Positions 9,249 to 17,593 of a stretch of DNA of 64,000 nt are shown here, in pieces. The notes under the pieces are model-generated. The model did no database searches and was not told the DNA's origin. It was given only the letters and a program-made list of their open reading frames with translations. The DNA is taken from assembly GCF_016756595.1 (NCBI RefSeq), contig NZ_AP023257.1, positions 496,001 to 560,000 on the forward strand, read 5' to 3'. Within the stretch, counting starts at the first letter, position 1. Each line of letters opens with the position of its first letter. The DNA comes from Mesorhizobium sp. L-2-11 (lineage in GTDB: Bacteria; Pseudomonadota; Alphaproteobacteria; Rhizobiales; Rhizobiaceae). The position numbers and the translations under genes were made by a program.

Positions 9249-10313
9249 ATGATGGAACTCGGTCTCTACACCTTCGCCGACGTCAGCCCGGAACCAGGCC
9301 TGGGCGCCATCGGTGCGCATGAGCGGCTGCGCAACCTGATCGAGGAGATCGAGCTGGCCGACCAGGTCGGCCTCGACGTGTTTGGGTTGGGCGAGCATCA
9401 CCGTCCCGATTATGCGGCTTCAGCGCCAGTCGTGGCCCTGGCCGCGGCGGCCGAACGCACCCGGCGCATAAAGCTGACCAGCGCGGTCACCGTGCTTTCC
9501 TCCGACGATCCGGTCCGTGTCTTCCAGCAGTTTGCGACACTCGACCTTCTATCCAGCGGCCGGGCCGAGATCATGGCTGGGCGCGGCTCGTTCATCGAAT
9601 CGTTTCCGCTGTTCGGCTACGATCTCGACGACTATGACGAGCTCTTTGCCGAAAAGCTCGATCTGCTGCTTGCCGTCCGCGATCATGTCAAGGTGAGTTG
9701 GTCGGGCAGGCTGCGCGCTCCGATCAATGATCGCGGCGTCTATCCCCGCCCGTTCCAGGACAGATTGCCGATCTGGATCGCGATCGGCGGCACGCCGCAA
9801 TCCGCCGCGCGGGCCGGCGCGCTCGGCCTGCCGCTGGCGCTGGCCATCATCGGCGGCGAGCCGGCGCGGTTCGCGCCGCTGTTCGATATTTACAGGGAGG
9901 CGGCCAAACGGGCCGGCAACGATCCGGCTGATCTGGCCACCAGCCTCAACGTGCATGGCTTCATCGCCGAGACCACCGACCAGGCGGCCAATGATTTTTA
10001 TGGGCCGCAGGCCGAGGTGATGAACCGCATCGGCCGCGAGCGCGGCTGGGGTCCGACGTCGAGAGCACATTTCGACCAGTCGCGCGGCCCGAACGGCGCG
10101 CTGTTCGTCGGCAATCCAGAACAGGTGGCCGAAAAGATCATCGCCCAGCACAGGATATTCGGCAACGACCGCTTCCTGCTGCAAATGGCGATCGGCACCA
10201 TGGCGCACGCCAAAATCATGAAGGCGATCGAACTCTACGGCACCAAGGTGGCGCCGATCGTGCGCAAGGAAACGGCGAAGGGCATCCCTGCCGCTGCCGC
10301 GCCGGCCGCCTGA
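9249..10313 (+). CDS. LLM class flavin-dependent oxidoreductase (luciferase-like)
   Basis: This 354-residue protein has the luciferase-like TIM barrel. [14 protein letters not shown] opens it, [17 protein letters not shown] is the signature near residue 55, and [16 protein letters not shown] is a flavin-phosphate-side motif. It should use FMNH2 supplied by a partner reductase, but the substrate is unknown. It best resembles the CE1758-type subgroup. Two adjacent ATGs (9249 and 9252) are both possible starts. Confidence 0.88.
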   Translation: MMELGLYTFADVSPEPGLGAIGAHERLRNLIEEIELADQVGLDVFGLGEHHRPDYAASAPVVALAAAAERTRRIKLTSAVTVLSSDDPVRVFQQFATLDLLSSGRAEIMAGRGSFIESFPLFGYDLDDYDELFAEKLDLLLAVRDHVKVSWSGRLRAPINDRGVYPRPFQDRLPIWIAIGGTPQSAARAGALGLPLALAIIGGEPARFAPLFDIYREAAKRAGNDPADLATSLNVHGFIAETTDQAANDFYGPQAEVMNRIGRERGWGPTSRAHFDQSRGPNGALFVGNPEQVAEKIIAQHRIFGNDRFLLQMAIGTMAHAKIMKAIELYGTKVAPIVRKETAKGIPAAAAPAA

Positions 10314-10412
10314 TTCGCCGGCAACATCGTAGGGTTAGGTCATCGTAAGCGCCGGCTAACGCATCGGCCGCAAATCGGAATCGATTTTCGGGCCGATATC
10401 TAGCTTCAGAAC

Positions 10413-10458
10413 GTTAGAGCGTACTTTGTGCGTCCAAGTGGACGCACGTCGCTCTAAC
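10413..10458. repeat. Nested palindrome between LLM oxidoreductase and AI-2E transporter
   Basis: Outer arms gttagagcg (10413-10421) and cgctctaac (10450-10458) enclose inner arms gtgcgtcc (10428-10435) and ggacgcac (10440-10447). The sequence just before it (aatcgg-aatcgattttcgggcc) belongs to a second short repeat. A related copy lies at 21647-21689. The gap 10314-10528 holds nothing else. Confidence 0.75.
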
Positions 10459-10528
10459 GGAACCTTGATGCTGCAAAGGCGTTTCCGCCAACAGCGTACA
10501 CCAATCGCAGTGTGCCCCGAGGGCCAGA

Positions 10529-11692
10529 ATGAAAGCCGAACCCGCCGCTTCGGGCGCTGCCGAGAGCCCGGATCCGCGCGTCGAGGCGCGTGCGGACATG
10601 CATTTGATGCGTTCGCTGCTCGTCGGCATCTTCATCCTCATGGCGATCTACGCGCTCTCTTTCGCTCGTGCCTTCTTCATGCCGGTCATCCTGGCTTTCC
10701 TGCTGGCGCTGACGCTGACACCGATCGTCCGTTTCCTGCGCAAACACGGCATGCCCGATGTGATATCGGCGACACTGCTGGTGCTGCTGTCGTTCTGCGT
10801 CATCGCCGCCGCAGGGTATCTGCTCAGCGGCCCGGTCATCGACCTCATCAACAACACCTCGGTGATCGGCCAGCAGCTGGCGGAACGTCTCGCGCAACTG
10901 CGGCGTCCTTTCGAACGGATCATGGAGATTTCGCGGCAGATAGAGGGACTGACGCAGACCTCCCAAGGGCCGGGCGTCCAGAGGGTAGCCATGGCGCAAT
11001 CCGGCCTTCTCCCACAAGCCGCCAGCAATTTGCTGTCGGCGGGCACCAGCCTGATCATCGTCTTCGTCCTGTCGCTGTTCCTGCTCGCCTCCGGCACGAT
11101 GTTTTATGAGAAGATCGTCGAATCCTTCCCCAGCCTCAGCGAAAAGAAGCGGGCACTGCGCGTCGTCTATGACGTTGAACGTGAAATCTCGCACTATCTG
11201 CTCACCGTCGCCGTCATCAATACATGCCTGGGCGTGGTCATCGGACTCGGCCTGTGGGCACTCGGCATGCCTAACCCGCAGGTCTGGGGCGCGGCAGCGG
11301 CTCTGCTCAATTTCCTGCCCTATATCGGGGCGCTGATCACCATCACGCTTGTCACGATCATCGCGCTGATCAGCTTCGACAGCATCACCTACGCGCTGCT
11401 GGCGCCGGCCTTCGTGCTGTTGTGCGATACCGTCGAAGGCCAATTCGTGACGCCGACGGTGGTTGGCCGGCGCCTACAGATCAACTCCGTAGCGATCCTC
11501 ATCGCCATTGCCTTCTGGTCCTGGCTGTGGGGTTTCGTCGGCGCGCTGATGGCGGTGCCGCTGCTGGTCGTCATCAAGGTGTTCTGCGATCATTTTGACG
11601 GCCTCAGCCATGTCGGCAATTTCCTGGCCGCGCAGCATACGACGGTTGAGGACGAAGAGATTCCAGAAACCGACACAGCTGCGGGCGTATGA
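10529..11692 (+). CDS. AI-2E family transporter (PerM/TqsA-like)
   Basis: This 387-residue membrane protein has the two-part layout of the family: three helices in residues 26-100, a soluble region (about 105-150) and five more helices (about 170-365). A family-typical stretch GLWALGMPNPQVWGAAAALLNFLPYIGA is spread over residues 230-275. Family members export small molecules such as AI-2 or act as Na+/H+ antiporters; the substrate here is unknown. GAGGGCCAGA before the ATG can act as ribosome-binding site. Confidence 0.88.
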   Translation: MKAEPAASGAAESPDPRVEARADMHLMRSLLVGIFILMAIYALSFARAFFMPVILAFLLALTLTPIVRFLRKHGMPDVISATLLVLLSFCVIAAAGYLLSGPVIDLINNTSVIGQQLAERLAQLRRPFERIMEISRQIEGLTQTSQGPGVQRVAMAQSGLLPQAASNLLSAGTSLIIVFVLSLFLLASGTMFYEKIVESFPSLSEKKRALRVVYDVEREISHYLLTVAVINTCLGVVIGLGLWALGMPNPQVWGAAAALLNFLPYIGALITITLVTIIALISFDSITYALLAPAFVLLCDTVEGQFVTPTVVGRRLQINSVAILIAIAFWSWLWGFVGALMAVPLLVVIKVFCDHFDGLSHVGNFLAAQHTTVEDEEIPETDTAAGV

Positions 11693-11811
11693 TCCGAGGA
11701 GCGGGATAAGCTGCGGCAGGGGACCGGACGCATGGGCGTCAGTTCAATTTTATGAATTTGCGGCCGTGGCGGTCGCTTCCTACATCCCTCCCGTCCACAG
11801 GATCCCCGCCC

Positions 11812-12813
11812 ATGACCGCTCTTTCCGTTCTCGACCTGTCGCCGATCGTCGAAGGCAGCAACGCTTCGCAATCGCTCGCCAATTCGCTCGATCTCGCCCG
11901 CCATGCCGAGCGGCTGGGATACAGGCGCTATTGGCTGGCCGAGCATCACAATATGCCGGGCATCGCCAGCGCCGCCACCTCCGTCGTCATTGCCCATGTC
12001 GCCGGCGGCACCAGGACGATACGGGTCGGCGCCGGCGGCATCATGCTGCCCAATCATTCGCCGCTGGTCATCGCCGAGCAGTTCGGCACGCTCAACGCAT
12101 TGCATCCAGGCCGCATCGACCTCGGCCTCGGCCGGGCGCCGGGCACCGACATGGGCACGGCGCGCGCGCTGCGCCGCAACCTCGAGGCCGGCGCCGACAG
12201 TTTTCCGCAGGATGTCGTCGAACTGATGGGCTATTTCCAGCCGGCCGAAGACGGTCATCGTATCCGCGCCGTGCCCGGCGAAGGCGAGCAGGTGCCAATC
12301 TGGATTTTGGGCTCGAGCCTCTATGGCGCGCAGCTCGCCGCCATGCTCGGCCTGCCCTACGCCTTCGCGTCGCATTTCGCACCGGCCGAACTCGACCACG
12401 CACTGGAGATCTATCGCTCGCGCTTCCAGCCGTCGAAACAGCTCGACAAGCCCTATGTGATGCTCGGCCTCAACGTATTCGCTGCACCCTCCGACGCCGA
12501 GGCGCGGCTGTTGTTCACCTCGCTGCAGCAGGCCTTCGTCAATCTGCGCACCGGCCGGCCCGGCCGCTTGCCGCCGCCGGTCGACGGATATGAGCGCGAC
12601 CTCGACCCGATGGCCAAAACCATGCTCGGCCAAGCGCTGTCATGCGCCGTCGTCGGCGCCCCGGAAACGGTCAGGCAAGGCATCGAGGCGTTCGTGCAGC
12701 GCACCGGCGCCGACGAGCTGATGGTTACCGCGCAGATTTTCGACCACGCAGCGCGGGTGCGATCCTTCGAGATCCTGGCCAACGTCCACAAATCGCTGTC
12801 GGAAGCGGCCTGA
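11812..12813 (+). CDS. LLM class flavin-dependent oxidoreductase (luciferase family, group 1)
   Basis: This 333-residue monooxygenase-like protein carries the group-1 signature: [15 protein letters not shown] near residue 45, [20 protein letters not shown] near 75 and [10 protein letters not shown] near 105. It should bind reduced FMN; the substrate is unknown. The ATG at 11812 gives the N-terminus [12 protein letters not shown] that is typical of the group, with AGGAT upstream. A longer in-frame reading from 11752 looks non-coding. Confidence 0.9.
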   Translation: MTALSVLDLSPIVEGSNASQSLANSLDLARHAERLGYRRYWLAEHHNMPGIASAATSVVIAHVAGGTRTIRVGAGGIMLPNHSPLVIAEQFGTLNALHPGRIDLGLGRAPGTDMGTARALRRNLEAGADSFPQDVVELMGYFQPAEDGHRIRAVPGEGEQVPIWILGSSLYGAQLAAMLGLPYAFASHFAPAELDHALEIYRSRFQPSKQLDKPYVMLGLNVFAAPSDAEARLLFTSLQQAFVNLRTGRPGRLPPPVDGYERDLDPMAKTMLGQALSCAVVGAPETVRQGIEAFVQRTGADELMVTAQIFDHAARVRSFEILANVHKSLSEAA

Positions 12814-12814
12814 C

Positions 12815-12840
12815 AAGGTAGCTGCATAGGCAGCTATCTT
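12815..12840. terminator. Bidirectional hairpin between convergent genes
   Basis: Arms aaggtagctgc (12815-12825) and gcagctatctt (12830-12840) pair over 11 positions with one G-U and a 4-base loop. It sits between two converging stops and includes the last codon of the RES toxin. There is no clear T-run, so it may be a weak terminator or an mRNA-end stabiliser. Confidence 0.6.
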
Positions 12841-13331
12841 GACAGGCGGTTCTCGTCGTCGATCAAAAGAAGGCGGGCAGGGGCCGCATCGCCCCATTTC
12901 CAGAGCACGAGATTAAGGTCGTACTCGGTCGCACCGCGGGCGAAGCTCCTCACCAGCAAGCCATGATGGCCGACGGCGATCAGCCGGCGGGCAAAAGCCT
13001 GCGTCCGTGCTTCCCCGCTCGCCTTCATCTGGTCGCGCCATGTGCCGTCGGCGAGCGCGGCAGCATCCATGCCCTCGGCCTCCAGGGCTGGTTCATCCCG
13101 GCAATCGAAGATGCCGTCGATTTCGGCGTCATAGGAGACGAGCGTCGTGGGCTGGAGATTGCCGGCCTGGTTGGCTTCGCGCAGCGCCGTCATCACCGAC
13201 AATGATGCGTAGAGAGCGGGCATACCCTTCGGATTAAAACGCCCGCCATAGAGCTCGGCGCCACGGCCCGACAGCGGCTCGCGCGCGTAGACAGGATTCA
13301 GCGCGCGATAGAGCTTTCCCCGATACAGCAC
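12834..13331 (-). CDS. RES-domain toxin (NAD+-degrading family)
   Basis: The RES signature is clear: YRALNPVYAREPLSGRGAELY followed by YGGRFNPKGMPALYASLS and ALREANQ, containing the conserved Arg, Tyr and Glu of the fold. RES toxins of Xre-RES modules deplete NAD+. The antitoxin stops 4 bases before the proposed GTG start, so translation is probably coupled. The start is uncertain because no ATG fits; an upstream in-frame start inside the antitoxin gene is also possible. Its stop lies in the hairpin shared with the converging oxidoreductase gene. Confidence 0.85.
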   Translation of the reverse strand: MLYRGKLYRALNPVYAREPLSGRGAELYGGRFNPKGMPALYASLSVMTALREANQAGNLQPTTLVSYDAEIDGIFDCRDEPALEAEGMDAAALADGTWRDQMKASGEARTQAFARRLIAVGHHGLLVRSFARGATEYDLNLVLWKWGDAAPARLLLIDDENRLSR

Positions 13332-13335
13332 CGGG

Positions 13336-13686
13336 TCAGGCGTGAACGCCGGCGTCGACCGCGTCGAGATATTCGAGCACCTCCTCAACGCGGCCGCTGC
13401 GCACGAGCTGCATGGCCGTCTGACCCGAAAACCCGGGCAGCGGCTCGGAGCGATACCAGGCATAGGCCATCAATGTCGAACCGAAGCGCGGCTCGATCTT
13501 GTTGATCACCTCGACCATCTCGCGCAGCCGGCGCTGGGTCTTGTCCGAGCGGACGCGGTCCTTGCGCTGGACCGCATCCTTGCCGAGTCCCGCTGTCCGG
13601 GCGACTTCCTCGCTGGTTGTGCGGAAGGCGTCCGCGATCTTTCGTGGCGCGAAGAACCCGTTGTCAAAATACTGTACCAAGCCCAA
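13336..13686 (-). CDS. Xre/MbcA/ParS-type antitoxin of the RES module
   Basis: This is a 116-residue protein with an N-terminal helix-turn-helix-like region (KIADAFRTTSEEVARTAGL) and the C-terminal toxin-binding domain (DUF2384) with the phrase PLPGFSGQTAMQLVRSGRVEEV. It should neutralise the adjacent RES toxin and repress the pair's promoter. No ATG fits: a strong TAGGAGG lies 6 bases before a TTG at 13686, which gives MGLVQYFDNGFF and is the start chosen. Confidence 0.85.
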   Translation of the reverse strand: MGLVQYFDNGFFAPRKIADAFRTTSEEVARTAGLGKDAVQRKDRVRSDKTQRRLREMVEVINKIEPRFGSTLMAYAWYRSEPLPGFSGQTAMQLVRSGRVEEVLEYLDAVDAGVHA

Positions 13687-14135
13687 TTCGGGCCTCCTAT
13701 CGTCACGATGCCGCTTTCTTTGACGCAATATAGCGTCGGAATGACCGGCATTCAAGAGGGATGGGGAAGCGGGAAATAGTATGGCGAAGCGAGAGAAAAA
13801 ACCGGTTCGCCGATCGGCCGGACCGGTGACGCTGAAGCTCAACCGCCGGCGTCGCGATCCGGCCACGGCGTCCTGCGCAGGGCTTCAGGCCCCGCTCGAC
13901 CGGACAGGGATGCTCACCCGCAGTTGCACCGGCGCTCCGCGGGCCGGGGGTGTCTTCGAGAAGAAGATGAGGAAGGGCCGCCCAAGCGGGGTTTTCCGGA
14001 AACCACCCAACGGGAGAACTTCCCATGCACCAGATAACCATCGATGGCGGCGCCTTTCTCCTCCTGACCATACTCTGACCATACGGGGAGAAATGTCCGG
14101 CAGGACAATGAGGGCAGCGCCGACCAAGGCCGCGC
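13687..14135. repeat. Gene-free stretch with decayed palindromic repeat
   Basis: The first part is the upstream region of the antitoxin. From about 13985 to 14115 there are broken pieces of the genome's interspersed palindromes: gggagaacttccc, a ctttctcctcctgaccatac part, then cggggagaaatgtccggcaggacaatgaggg. Open frames here have low-complexity, repeat-derived products and are not supported as genes. Confidence 0.55.
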
Positions 14136-14597
14136 TCACGCCAGCTTGGCCAAAAGCCTCATGAAAATCGCGGCCTCCTTGGCCGAAAGCGGCGCCAGCG
14201 TTTCCTGCGTGATGTCGCGGGCGATCGGGATCAGCCGCTCGACGGCATCGCGGCCTTCAGCGGTCAGATTGACCAGCAGGCGCCTTTTATCGACCTCATG
14301 CTTGGAAAGCTCGACCAGGCCGCGCGCCTTGAGCCGGTCGATGACACCTTTCACCGTCGCCGCGTCCATGGCGATCAGGCTGCCAAGCTGGTTCTGCGAG
14401 GTCTCGCCGACATCGTGCAACTTGGCCAAAGCGGCGAATTGCGGCGGCGTCAGGTCGGCGATGTGCGCGGCGAAGATCGAGACATGGCGCTGGTGCGCCT
14501 TGCGCAGGATGAAGCCGACCTGCTCCTGCAGGCGGTAATCGCTCTCGTCAGGCTCCTCTGCCTCGACCAGCTTGAGCTTGACGTCTTCGGCGCTCAC
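14136..14597 (-). CDS. MarR-family transcriptional regulator of the hydroxylase operon
   Basis: This 153-residue winged-helix protein has the recognition region NQLGSLIAMDAATVKGVIDRLKARGLV and the wing KHEVDKRRLLVNLT, both typical of MarR. The start is a GTG that overlaps the stop of the preceding gene (GTGA). It is the last gene of a six-gene operon, which suggests feedback control by a pathway ligand. A palindrome over the operon promoter at 21489-21506 is the likely binding site. Confidence 0.88.
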   Translation of the reverse strand: MSAEDVKLKLVEAEEPDESDYRLQEQVGFILRKAHQRHVSIFAAHIADLTPPQFAALAKLHDVGETSQNQLGSLIAMDAATVKGVIDRLKARGLVELSKHEVDKRRLLVNLTAEGRDAVERLIPIARDITQETLAPLSAKEAAIFMRLLAKLA

Positions 14598-15178
14598 CGC
14601 AGTCCGTCCCAAGCCTTGATGTCCTTTGCCGCGAGGCCGCCCATGCGATCGTGCACGCGCGGGCCGCAGGTCATGGCGAGGCAGAACAGGATCTCGTCGG
14701 GACGAGGCCCGTCGCTGATGCCGACCTCCATTGCATCGAAATGACTGCGCACATAGGCGGCGTTGATATGGCCGAGCGGCACGTCGAGCCGCGCGCCGAA
14801 GGCGCCGACCTTCTTTGCCGATGGCACGATCGCCTTGGCGTCGCCGAGCCGCTCGCGCATGGCATAGCCGCCAGGCACATGCCACAGCGCGCCATGCTCC
14901 AGTTCGCCGGCGATACCGACGATGGCGCCCTTGCCGTAGCCGTCGATCTGTTTCACGTCGCCGCCCAATGCGGCGATGAGCTTGTCTGAGAGCAGCAGGC
15001 CGAGCGGCTTCAGATCGTCCATGGCGCTTTGCAGCTTTTCCACGTAACGGCCGGCGAATGGGTTGTTGACCACCGCCATGGCCGCGGCGCGGCGGCGTGG
15101 CACCTTCGCCACCGGCCCGCCCTCATGAAAGATCTCCTCGGTCAGCACCGCAACCTTGCGGATCGCAAACTCAGGCAT
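14594..15178 (-). CDS. AA_synth (DUF1185) family protein
   Basis: This 194-residue protein matches, from memory, the AA_synth family: IRKVAVLTEEIFHEGGP at the N-terminus, VNNPFAGRYV near residue 40 and a C-terminal PDEILFCLAMTCGPRVHDRMGG. The family name is historical and no reaction is established. It overlaps UPF0280 upstream by 8 bases and marR downstream by GTGA. Its position in a molybdenum-hydroxylase operon suggests a catabolic, not an anabolic, role here (inference). Confidence 0.8.
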   Translation of the reverse strand: MPEFAIRKVAVLTEEIFHEGGPVAKVPRRRAAAMAVVNNPFAGRYVEKLQSAMDDLKPLGLLLSDKLIAALGGDVKQIDGYGKGAIVGIAGELEHGALWHVPGGYAMRERLGDAKAIVPSAKKVGAFGARLDVPLGHINAAYVRSHFDAMEVGISDGPRPDEILFCLAMTCGPRVHDRMGGLAAKDIKAWDGLR

Positions 15179-16052
15179 GGGCAATTTCCTTCCTCGATTT
15201 CTCGTTGGGCGCAACGAGCGCCATGGGACCGGCGATCCGTGCCTGACCGGCAAGGAACAAGGCTGAAGCGGCAATCAGACCATGTCGCCGAAACTCTTCG
15301 GCGACGGTGAACCCGCGGTCCAGCGCGACTGCGATTTCGACTGATGAAAGCGCGCCGACGGCTTGGGTGACCAGGCGATCGCCAAGGTCGCTGTCGGGCG
15401 CCAGATCACGCGCCGGCATGCGCTCGATGGCGCCATGACCGGGCAGATCGACGGCGTTGGCGATCAGGGTCGCGGCGGCATCGGCTTCAGCTCCGGTCCG
15501 CGCCAGTACGGTAACAGCGTCGGCGATGCCCAGCGAAAAGGAACGGCCGCGCCAGCCGCTTGTCGCGATGCCGCCGATCCCGTCTTCGGCACGGATCGTG
15601 ATCCGGTCTGCCAGTCCATGGCCCGTCCCGGCAATGGCGACGGTCATGGACCGGCCGTTGCCGAGATGGATGGCGCTGTCGCCACCATTGTTGACATAGG
15701 CGCGATCGAGCCGGCGCCCGGCCAGCAGCGCACCAAGCATTTCGTCGGCTACCGAACCGGCGACCGCAGCCATCGGTGTGATGAATTGTTTCGCCAGCGG
15801 AACAACCGCCGCCTCCATGCGTCGCGCCGTCGGGCCAGCGAAAGCCCGGGGCCGCGAAGAGGCCGGGCGGCGCAGTTCCGGCAGCTCTTCGACGAGTTGC
15901 TGCAGGATTGTTTGAAACCGCGCCACCGCCTGGCCATAGGCGGCGCGGCATTCGCCCGCATCGCCAAATGCCTCGATGATCAGGTCGATCGGGCCATGAT
16001 TGAGATGCAGCCGCCTGCCGTCCTCAAGCCAATGTACCTGCGGCCCGTTCAT
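15171..16052 (-). CDS. UPF0280 family protein
   Basis: This 293-residue protein fits the uncharacterised UPF0280 family, which from recall has an ApbE-like fold. A Gly-rich DRAYVNNGGDSAIHLG stretch near residue 120 resembles the ligand-binding loops of that fold. ApbE transfers FMN to proteins, but that activity is not shown for this family. The ATG overlaps the stop of the reductase-like gene (ATGA). The alternative longer start would extend into that gene and is not preferred. Confidence 0.8.
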   Translation of the reverse strand: MNGPQVHWLEDGRRLHLNHGPIDLIIEAFGDAGECRAAYGQAVARFQTILQQLVEELPELRRPASSRPRAFAGPTARRMEAAVVPLAKQFITPMAAVAGSVADEMLGALLAGRRLDRAYVNNGGDSAIHLGNGRSMTVAIAGTGHGLADRITIRAEDGIGGIATSGWRGRSFSLGIADAVTVLARTGAEADAAATLIANAVDLPGHGAIERMPARDLAPDSDLGDRLVTQAVGALSSVEIAVALDRGFTVAEEFRRHGLIAASALFLAGQARIAGPMALVAPNEKSRKEIAHA

Positions 16053-17593
16053 CACCCGGCCCCGTTGCCCGCCGCACGCCGCAACTGCGCCAGCGGCGGC
16101 CACGGGTTGCGGGCCGGCGCAGCCGTGCCGCGGCGCGGGTTGAGATACTCGCCGCCTTTGGCGAGAATGTCGTCAACGCTGCGGATTTCGGCTTCGTAGC
16201 CGCCGAGCCTGATATAATCGTCGCGGCGCAGGGTGAACTCGATCGGCGCCACCAGCGCCGGCGTCGGCACATAGCCGAAGGCGCCTTCCGGCACGCGGGT
16301 GACGTCGACCATCAGCGTGATGCCGCCGCCCGGCCAGACATAGACCGGCGCGCCGCCGACCGTCACATAAGTCGTCAGGCCCTGCACCGAGCGGGTCAGA
16401 TTGACCGGGTTCTCGGTGACGCCGGCGCGCAGCGAGCCTCCGGCGCCGCCGACGAACAGCACGGTGCACAGCGCCGGCTCGCAATTGTCCTCGATCAGGC
16501 CGACGGATTTCTGCAGCCGCTCGGGGAACGGTTTTTGCACCGGCTTCAACGCGTCGTCGAGCTCGTAATAGGCGAATTGCTCGCCGGTGGTCGAGACCAT
16601 CAGCAGCGACAGGCCGGGACGCGCGCCCTTCTTCGCATTCCATTCACCAAGGATCGACAGCGGGTCGGAAATACTGGTGCCGCCCCAGCCGAGGCCGGGC
16701 TCCGACACCTTGAAATAGCGGCCCGGCGTCGAACGGCGGCCGATGATTTTTATCCCCGTATCCTGCCAGCCTAGCACCTTGCCCGCCTGATGCTCGGAGA
16801 CGACGCCGGTGATGTGGTCGTCGACCACCACCACCTCGTCGACCAGGCCGCGCCACTGGGTGGCGAACATGCCGATGGTGGCCGAGCCGCAGCCGACGCG
16901 CATCCGCTGCTCGAGCTTGCCGTCGATGACCGGCGGCTTGCCGGCTTCGACGACGACCGTGGCACCGCCGTCGATGGCGAGTTCGACCGGCTTGCGGTTG
17001 CATAGATTGAGCAGCGCATCGCAGGTGGCGCGACCTTCGGCCTTCGAACCGCCGGTCAGATGATGCACGCCGCCCAGCGACAGCATCTGCGAGCCATATT
17101 CGCCTGTCGTGACATGGCCGATCGCCTCGCCCGCCGCGCGGACCGTCGCCGTTTCGGGGCCGATATGGCGGTCGGTGTCGATCTTCACCTTGACGCCGCA
17201 GTAGGAGAAGATGCCCTCGGTGACGACGGTGACGAGATCGACGCCTTCGACCTCCTGGCTGACGATGAAAGGCGCCGGCTTGTAGTCGGGATAGGTGGTG
17301 CCGGCGCCGATCGCGGTGACGAAGCGGCGGCCGGTGTTGACCAGTTCACCATCCCATTCTTCGCCCTCGGCGACAAACGGCACGACCGCGCCGCCGGCCT
17401 CGGTCGCGTGGTCGAGGATGGTCAGCGGATCCATCCGCACAATCCTGCCGCTGACATTGCCGTAGCGATCACAGGCGCCGGTGCGACCATCTGCTATGTA
17501 GCACATGACCGGGCAGGCATCGCAGCGGATTTTTTCCGCCACCTGCTTCTCGCCGGGATCATGCGTCTCGAAGCGTTCGGCAAGCTCGCTCAT
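16052..17593 (-). CDS. 6-hydroxynicotinate reductase-like Fe-S protein
   Basis: This 513-residue protein resembles the 6-hydroxynicotinate reductase of anaerobic nicotinate fermentation (Hnr of Eubacterium barkeri). An N-terminal cysteine motif C24-x2-C27-x3-C31-x9-C41 (RCDACPVMCYIADGRTGAC) would hold an Fe-S cluster. Gly-rich blocks such as VGCGSATIGMFATQ and LFVGGAGGSLRAGVTENP follow. The true substrate is unknown, since no other fermentation gene is here. It is coupled by ATGA overlaps to the hydroxylase gene before and UPF0280 after it. Confidence 0.75.
   Translation of the reverse strand: MSELAERFETHDPGEKQVAEKIRCDACPVMCYIADGRTGACDRYGNVSGRIVRMDPLTILDHATEAGGAVVPFVAEGEEWDGELVNTGRRFVTAIGAGTTYPDYKPAPFIVSQEVEGVDLVTVVTEGIFSYCGVKVKIDTDRHIGPETATVRAAGEAIGHVTTGEYGSQMLSLGGVHHLTGGSKAEGRATCDALLNLCNRKPVELAIDGGATVVVEAGKPPVIDGKLEQRMRVGCGSATIGMFATQWRGLVDEVVVVDDHITGVVSEHQAGKVLGWQDTGIKIIGRRSTPGRYFKVSEPGLGWGGTSISDPLSILGEWNAKKGARPGLSLLMVSTTGEQFAYYELDDALKPVQKPFPERLQKSVGLIEDNCEPALCTVLFVGGAGGSLRAGVTENPVNLTRSVQGLTTYVTVGGAPVYVWPGGGITLMVDVTRVPEGAFGYVPTPALVAPIEFTLRRDDYIRLGGYEAEIRSVDDILAKGGEYLNPRRGTAAPARNPWPPLAQLRRAAGNGAG

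Noticed and set aside
13781..14164. 127-codon plus-strand reading after the antitoxin
   Set aside because: It has no ribosome-binding site, is very Arg/Pro/Ala-rich and runs through decayed repeat sequence and the end of marR on the other strand.
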